From: Candidatus Gastranaerophilales bacterium
Lineage (GTDB): Bacteria; Cyanobacteriota; Vampirovibrionia; Gastranaerophilales; CAJFVJ01
Assembly (NCBI GenBank): GCA_028694275.1
Contig: JAQUTS010000065.1
Coordinates: forward strand, 1-9,081
DNA: 9,081 nt
Direction: 5' to 3'
The position numbers and the translations under genes were made by a program. This document shows, piece by piece, positions 5,899 through 9,081 of the stretch (the first letter of the stretch is position 1; every line of letters starts with the position of its first letter). Under the pieces are notes generated by a model. That model was not told the DNA's origin, ran no database searches, and worked only from the letters and a program-made list of their open reading frames with translations.

Positions 5899-5926
5899 GA
5901 GATAAAATCCTCGGTATTTTTATCTC
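5899..5926. repeat. Inverted repeat, 9-bp stem
   Basis: GAGATAAAA (5899-5907) is exactly complementary to TTTTATCTC (5918-5926) around a 10-nt loop. It lies between the 15-bp inverted repeat and repeat copy B. Function unknown; no neighbouring gene ends here. Confidence 0.55.
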
Positions 5927-5950
5927 AAAGTCTCTCGGCTTATGCAAATT

Positions 5951-6151
5951 AACCTCCCGCCATCTGGCAAGTGAACAGCGGTTCTTTACGAAATCGAACG
6001 AAGAGGGCGAAGCCCGAAGGCGAGGACTGTTTGAGGTGCAAAGCACCGAGTTCCGCAGCCTAGTAAAATGAGTATTAGAACCGTGTGAACGAGAAGTGGG
6101 CGGGTCTTTTTGGTGACTTTTTGAAAAAAGTTACCGCCCCCGCGCAGGGGG
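5951..6151 (+). repeat. Dispersed structured repeat, copy B
   Basis: The order of blocks matches copy A: CCCGCCATCTGGCAA then TGAAC (5956-5976), CGAGTTCCGCAG (6047-6058), and a hairpin with arms GGTGACTTTTT (6112-6122) and AAAAAGTTACC (6125-6135). The part between the first two blocks is a chain of small stems not present in copy A: GGGC-GAA-GCCC (6005-6015) and GGTGC-AAA-GCACC (6035-6047). A GC-rich stem CCCCC-GCGCA-GGGGG (6137-6151) closes the element. The one imperfect pair in the end hairpin is G-U only in plus-strand RNA, which hints at a plus-strand transcript. No protein frame is credible here. Confidence 0.65.
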
Positions 6152-6246
6152 AAAGTAAAGTATTGAAAGCGTCAATAAAAACAGATTGATGCCATAGTCA
6201 AAATCCTAACAAGAATGGGGCCTTCAGCAATATCAAAAATATAATA

Positions 6247-6275
6247 TGTTATAATAGAAAATATAAAAAAAGGAG
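6247..6275 (+). promoter_or_regulatory. Extended -10 promoter and ribosome binding site of the P63C gene
   Basis: TGTTATAAT (6247-6255) combines a perfect TATAAT with the TG of an extended -10; the -35 region is poor (GCAATA at 17 nt). AGGAG (6271-6275) lies 7 nt before the ATG at 6283. The leader is therefore only about 20 nt. Confidence 0.6.
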
Positions 6276-6282
6276 AAAAGAA

Positions 6283-7170
6283 ATGGAAGAAGAGAAAAGG
6301 TTAAAAGCAACACATCAAGGCATTTTAAGAATAGGGGATAAGGATCTTGCTTGCGCTGTGTTAGAAGATGGAACAAGAATTATTTCACATGTCGATGTAT
6401 TTAAAGCTTTTGATAGACCCGCAAGAGGCAGTAGAGCAAGAGACAAAGAAATTAATTTACCAAGTTTCATTGCCGCAGAGAACCTAAAACCCTATATTGG
6501 CGAAGAAGAAATAGAAACGATCACTCCAATCCATTACAAAAATATTAATGGCAAAAACGTGAAGGGATATAAAGCAGAAATTATACCAACATTATGCAAT
6601 ATATATCTCCAAGCAAGAAAAGAAGAGAAATTAAACAAAAGACAAAAACAACTAGCTGAAATTTCAGAAATGATGGTTCGCTCACTCTCTAAAGTTGGTA
6701 TTGCAGCTTTAATCGATGAGGCCACAGGATATCAAGAAGTCAGAGATAAAGAAGCCCTGCAAAAAATTCTCGATAAGTATTTAGCAAAAGAATTTGCAGC
6801 TTGGGCAAAAAAATTTCCCGACGAATTTTATAGAGAAATGTTTAGGCTTAAAGGGTGGGCTTGGAAAGGAATGTCGGTGAATAGACCAAGTGTCGTCGGC
6901 AAATATACCAACGATATTGTTTATTCAAGACTAGCCCCTGAAATTTTGAATGAACTACAAATAAAAAACCCAAAGAACGAAAAAGGAAATCGTAAAGTTA
7001 AGCATCATCAGTGGCTAACAGATGATATTGGAAATCCTTCTTTATCACAACATTTACATGCAGTGATTGGATTCATGAGAGCCACAACCAACTGGTCAGA
7101 TTTTATGAAACTTCTAAATAGAGCATTCCCTAAGAAAAACCAACAACTATCTTTACTACTTGATGATTGA
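6283..7170 (+). CDS. P63C domain-containing protein
   Basis: The 295-residue protein fits the P63C family (PF10546), whose members occur on phages, plasmids and mobile parts of bacterial chromosomes; its biochemical role is not established. The N-terminus ATHQGILRIGDKDLACAVLEDGTRI (9-33) is typical of the family, with a basic stretch RPARGSRARDK after it. A charged helical linker (110-145) leads to EATGYQEVRDKEAL. The P63C part spans about 165-260: FAAWAKKFPDEFYREMFRLKGW, a RPSVVGKYTNDIVYSRLAP block, and HHQWLTDDIGNPSLSQHLHAVIGFMRA. The C-terminal WSDFMKLLNRAFPK is also family-like. No signal peptide or membrane segment is present. It stands alone, with its own promoter, between a repeat-rich spacer and a convergent nuclease operon. 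No phage structural gene is visible, so it could be a leftover of a prophage or a part of a defence island. Recognition of the family is from memory. Confidence 0.85.
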   Translation: MEEEKRLKATHQGILRIGDKDLACAVLEDGTRIISHVDVFKAFDRPARGSRARDKEINLPSFIAAENLKPYIGEEEIETITPIHYKNINGKNVKGYKAEIIPTLCNIYLQARKEEKLNKRQKQLAEISEMMVRSLSKVGIAALIDEATGYQEVRDKEALQKILDKYLAKEFAAWAKKFPDEFYREMFRLKGWAWKGMSVNRPSVVGKYTNDIVYSRLAPEILNELQIKNPKNEKGNRKVKHHQWLTDDIGNPSLSQHLHAVIGFMRATTNWSDFMKLLNRAFPKKNQQLSLLLDD

Positions 7171-7459
7171 TAATCAGGATTTTATGTACATACCTTATTG
7201 AATAAATGGTGCTTGCAGTCCCGACAGCAATCTTCTCTTTTAGAATTCCCTAATAAATATCATTTTGCAGTGAATTTTTGAAATTTTACAGTGAACTCAT
7301 CTTTTTAAGCCGTATTTTATCCAAGGTACAGAAGCTTATTAGTTCAAATTCCCTACAACAAATAACATTGAATTTACTGGGAAATTTAACATTTTATCAA
7401 TGTATAAAAATGAATTTCAAAACCTTAAAAAATTGCACATCCAGGGTGAAGAATTTTTA
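7171..7459. other. Spacer between convergent units, nothing recognised
   Basis: This AT-rich spacer lies between the stops of the P63C gene and the 118-codon frame. I see no convincing terminator for either, no RNA gene and no frame with a start signal. A weak pair of similar words (TTTTGCAGTGAA at 7263 and TTTTACAGTGAA at 7284) is the only repetition. Confidence 0.5.
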
Positions 7460-7816
7460 TTAATAATCGCTCTTTTGGTAATCTTCAAGATGCCTATCAT
7501 CAGAAAACTCAATATCAATTTCAAAAAATATAAATTTAAATTTGATATCAAAGCCAAGGTGATCAATATTTTTTAGCCTGTAATTAAAGTCAACACCAAA
7601 TGAAAAAGTTCCTTCTTCGAAATTGTTATTATAAGTTGTAATCAAAATGGATAAATTTTTATGATTTGTGCATTTGAACAAAAAGACCAGCAAGCCGAGC
7701 TTTTTTACATATTTAATAGATACCCTTTTTGTTTTTATTAAATTTTTTTGCTCATAATTATTCATATCAATATTTAACACCTTGCTCTGCCAAAAACTGT
7801 CATAACAAAACCACAA
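7460..7816 (-). CDS. Small unknown protein downstream of the nuclease
   Basis: The open frame has 118 codons from a TTG at 7816, but there is no good ribosome binding site there. The ATG at 7765 (MNNYEQKNLI, 101 residues) or the GTG at 7780 are better starts. The second half alternates hydrophobic and polar residues as in beta strands (FSFGVDFNYRL, FDIKFKFIFFEIDIEF) and ends with D-x-R-H (SDDRHLEDY). That D-H-x-G-F ... D-x-R-H layout resembles short unnamed proteins found near phage and defence genes, but I cannot name the family. It starts just after the nuclease stop on the same strand, so it is likely the last gene of that operon. No membrane segment is evident. Confidence 0.5.
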   Translation of the reverse strand: MWFCYDSFWQSKVLNIDMNNYEQKNLIKTKRVSIKYVKKLGLLVFLFKCTNHKNLSILITTYNNNFEEGTFSFGVDFNYRLKNIDHLGFDIKFKFIFFEIDIEFSDDRHLEDYQKSDY

Positions 7817-7823
7817 AATTGGA

Positions 7824-9038
7824 CTAAATCAAAACTTTTGAAGGTTTAATTTCAAGATTTTTTAGCTTTTCAAAAAAGCCTCGCGTTGCATCCTTAATAT
7901 GCTTTTTCAATTCTTCTCTATCAAAATCAACAATTGAATGATAATCATTATCACGGATTAGGGCCAATGAAGCCACATGGGTATATTTCGAGTTGGGCCT
8001 GTAATTACAAACATTAACCATATTATTTTTCAAAAGTTCACAGATTTCTGTTTTATAAGCTTTGTTCTTTTCATCAACAGGTCCAACTACCAAAGACAAC
8101 CATAATGAGCTTTTTGTATTTTCAAACTCCGCTAGAACTAACTGCTTTGAATCAGTCCATTCTTCTGCTATCTTAAGTTCTTTCAAATTCAATGATTTAG
8201 GCATAAATCGGATAAAAGAATTATTGGTACTATCGACGATAAAACTATTTTCTTCAGAAAGTATTTCATCAATAATCGAAGCTATTTCCTCTTGTCTGGA
8301 AACTTTAGTATTTTCACATATCAAATCAATTGCTTCTTTGTGCTCACGATATATCTTACGACACAAATTTAGAACTTTTTCATCAGTTTTGGACATAATA
8401 TTCCTTTCAATCATCTTTTTGTAATTTTCAATAAAAAAGTAAACTGCCTGAGTCAGATGTTTTGATTTGAATCTCAGGGTTTTTTCTATAGCGGTTAAAA
8501 CCTGTTCATAGTTCATAGGTATATAATGCTTGTAAAGTTTGTTTTGCCCGTAATCCTTATGAGGCGTCAGAAAAATAAACATTCTTTTTTCATAATCAGG
8601 AAATTCATCTTCTGCTATTTTTTTATACCTCTCCAGTTGCTGGCTGTGCTCTTCGGACCAAATTTTGTTTTCTACCACACAAAAAAACTTGTTACTTGGA
8701 CTTATAATCAATAAATCAATACTTTTATATTCACGTCTGATTTCTGCGTCATCAAAATTATTAAAAACAACATCATCCAAACTCGCCGACACACCTTCTT
8801 CTTGAGAAAACTCTATCAAAGCCTGTTTTAAAAATTCCTTTAAAAAATAATCCCCAAGGCCATGATTTTCGTACGGAGACATAAGCCAACCGAGGAAATT
8901 AGAATGCCTAATCTCATTATTATGCAATTTAAGCGCAGTAAAGATATTAAAATCGTTTGTAAGGGAATTCAGCTCTTCTAACTCATCTGATAAAACCAAG
9001 TTCTCAAGCTGTTTTATTCTTGTATCTTGATTGTTCAT
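7824..9038 (-). CDS. PD-(D/E)XK nuclease family protein (PDDEXK_4 type)
   Basis: The 404-residue protein has the nuclease core in its first half: an N-terminal family block NEIRHSNFLGWLMSP...HGLGDYFLKEFL (41-70), then REYKSIDLLI with the metal-binding D108, VVENK with E123 and K125, and SQQLERYKK with Q133/Q134 and Y138. This D...ExK...Q pattern is that of PF14281. Such proteins are predicted Mg-dependent DNA nucleases often found in defence or mobile loci; the substrate is unknown. The second half (about 215-404) is an alpha/beta extension of unknown role. AAAGGA precedes the ATG by 6 nt, and ATGA overlap with an upstream frame suggests translational coupling. A 118-codon frame follows. The active-site residues are all present, so it should be active. 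It is transcribed toward the P63C gene. Confidence 0.87.
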   Translation of the reverse strand: MNNQDTRIKQLENLVLSDELEELNSLTNDFNIFTALKLHNNEIRHSNFLGWLMSPYENHGLGDYFLKEFLKQALIEFSQEEGVSASLDDVVFNNFDDAEIRREYKSIDLLIISPSNKFFCVVENKIWSEEHSQQLERYKKIAEDEFPDYEKRMFIFLTPHKDYGQNKLYKHYIPMNYEQVLTAIEKTLRFKSKHLTQAVYFFIENYKKMIERNIMSKTDEKVLNLCRKIYREHKEAIDLICENTKVSRQEEIASIIDEILSEENSFIVDSTNNSFIRFMPKSLNLKELKIAEEWTDSKQLVLAEFENTKSSLWLSLVVGPVDEKNKAYKTEICELLKNNMVNVCNYRPNSKYTHVASLALIRDNDYHSIVDFDREELKKHIKDATRGFFEKLKNLEIKPSKVLI

Positions 9039-9081
9039 TCCTTGTCCTTTGCTTTCATGTCATTTGAAAAGTAAATATTTC
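9035..9081 (-). CDS. C-terminal end of an unknown upstream gene (runs off the right edge)
   Basis: A minus-strand frame is open from the right edge and ends with NIYFSNDMKAKDKE, its TGA overlapping the nuclease start as ATGA. The 4-nt overlap is the usual arrangement of co-translated genes, and no promoter-like sequence is seen before the nuclease. Only 14 residues are visible, so nothing can be said of its function, and chance openness is possible. Confidence 0.4.
   Translation of the reverse strand, partial: NIYFSNDMKAKDKE

Noticed and set aside
5692..6046. Overlapping frames of 61 and 76 codons in the repeat-rich spacer
   Set aside because: They cover the inverted repeats and dispersed element; lysine/glutamate or phenylalanine runs come from the poly-purine and poly-pyrimidine arms.
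1171..6151. CRISPR array made by the repeated blocks
   Set aside because: The blocks are few, differ in spacing, are kilobases apart, and no cas gene is present.
7351..7406. Long-range inverted repeat ACATTGA ... TCAATGT as a terminator for the P63C gene
   Set aside because: The 7-bp arms enclose more than 30 nt of AT-rich DNA and no T-run follows; too weak to call.
7278..7463. Plus-strand 61-codon frame between the P63C gene and the small minus-strand gene
   Set aside because: It begins at a TTG without a ribosome binding site and has AT-driven composition; nothing supports coding.
8062..8714. Plus-strand frames of 120 and 62 codons opposite the nuclease gene
   Set aside because: They are antisense shadows of a clear PD-(D/E)XK protein.

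Overview
The window is AT-rich bacterial DNA that most resembles a non-photosynthetic relative of the cyanobacteria (the Vampirovibrionia/Melainabacteria group, for example Gastranaerophilales). The basis is protein similarity by eye: EF-G, S12 and S7 all read as cyanobacterial-type (S7 ends AEANKAFAHYRY), while the base composition, the repeat-filled spacers and the lack of any photosynthesis gene fit a small-genome, host-associated lineage. This assignment is inference; no database was consulted.

Layout, left to right. (1) Positions 1-1099, minus strand: the N-terminal 366 residues of a UvrD/Rep-like superfamily 1 helicase with unusual motifs II and III, running off the left edge; its start has an odd start-stop/frameshift context. 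(2) Positions 1100-1658: a non-coding spacer with a dispersed structured repeat, two short palindromic repeats and two minus-strand terminators. (3) Positions 1659-5585, minus strand: the translation genes rpsL, rpsG and fusA. rpsL-rpsG form a tight pair. fusA is separated from them by about 980 bp holding two small plus-strand genes, one of 110 codons and one of 58 codons, each followed by an almost identical terminator hairpin. No tuf gene follows fusA. (4) Positions 5686-6282: a second repeat-rich spacer with another copy of the dispersed element and several strong inverted repeats. (5) Positions 6283-7170, plus strand: a P63C-domain protein, a family common on phages and mobile DNA. (6) Positions 7460-9081, minus strand: an accessory operon with the last codons of an unknown gene, a PD-(D/E)XK nuclease overlapping it by ATGA, and a short unknown protein.

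The translation genes are core housekeeping (decoding-site protein S12, 30S head protein S7, translocase EF-G). The right-hand third is accessory and may be part of a defence or mobile island; its function cannot be settled from sequence alone. The most interesting points are the broken str operon with its twin small genes and twin terminators, the two-copy structured repeat with compensating G-U pairing, and the nuclease operon next to the P63C gene.
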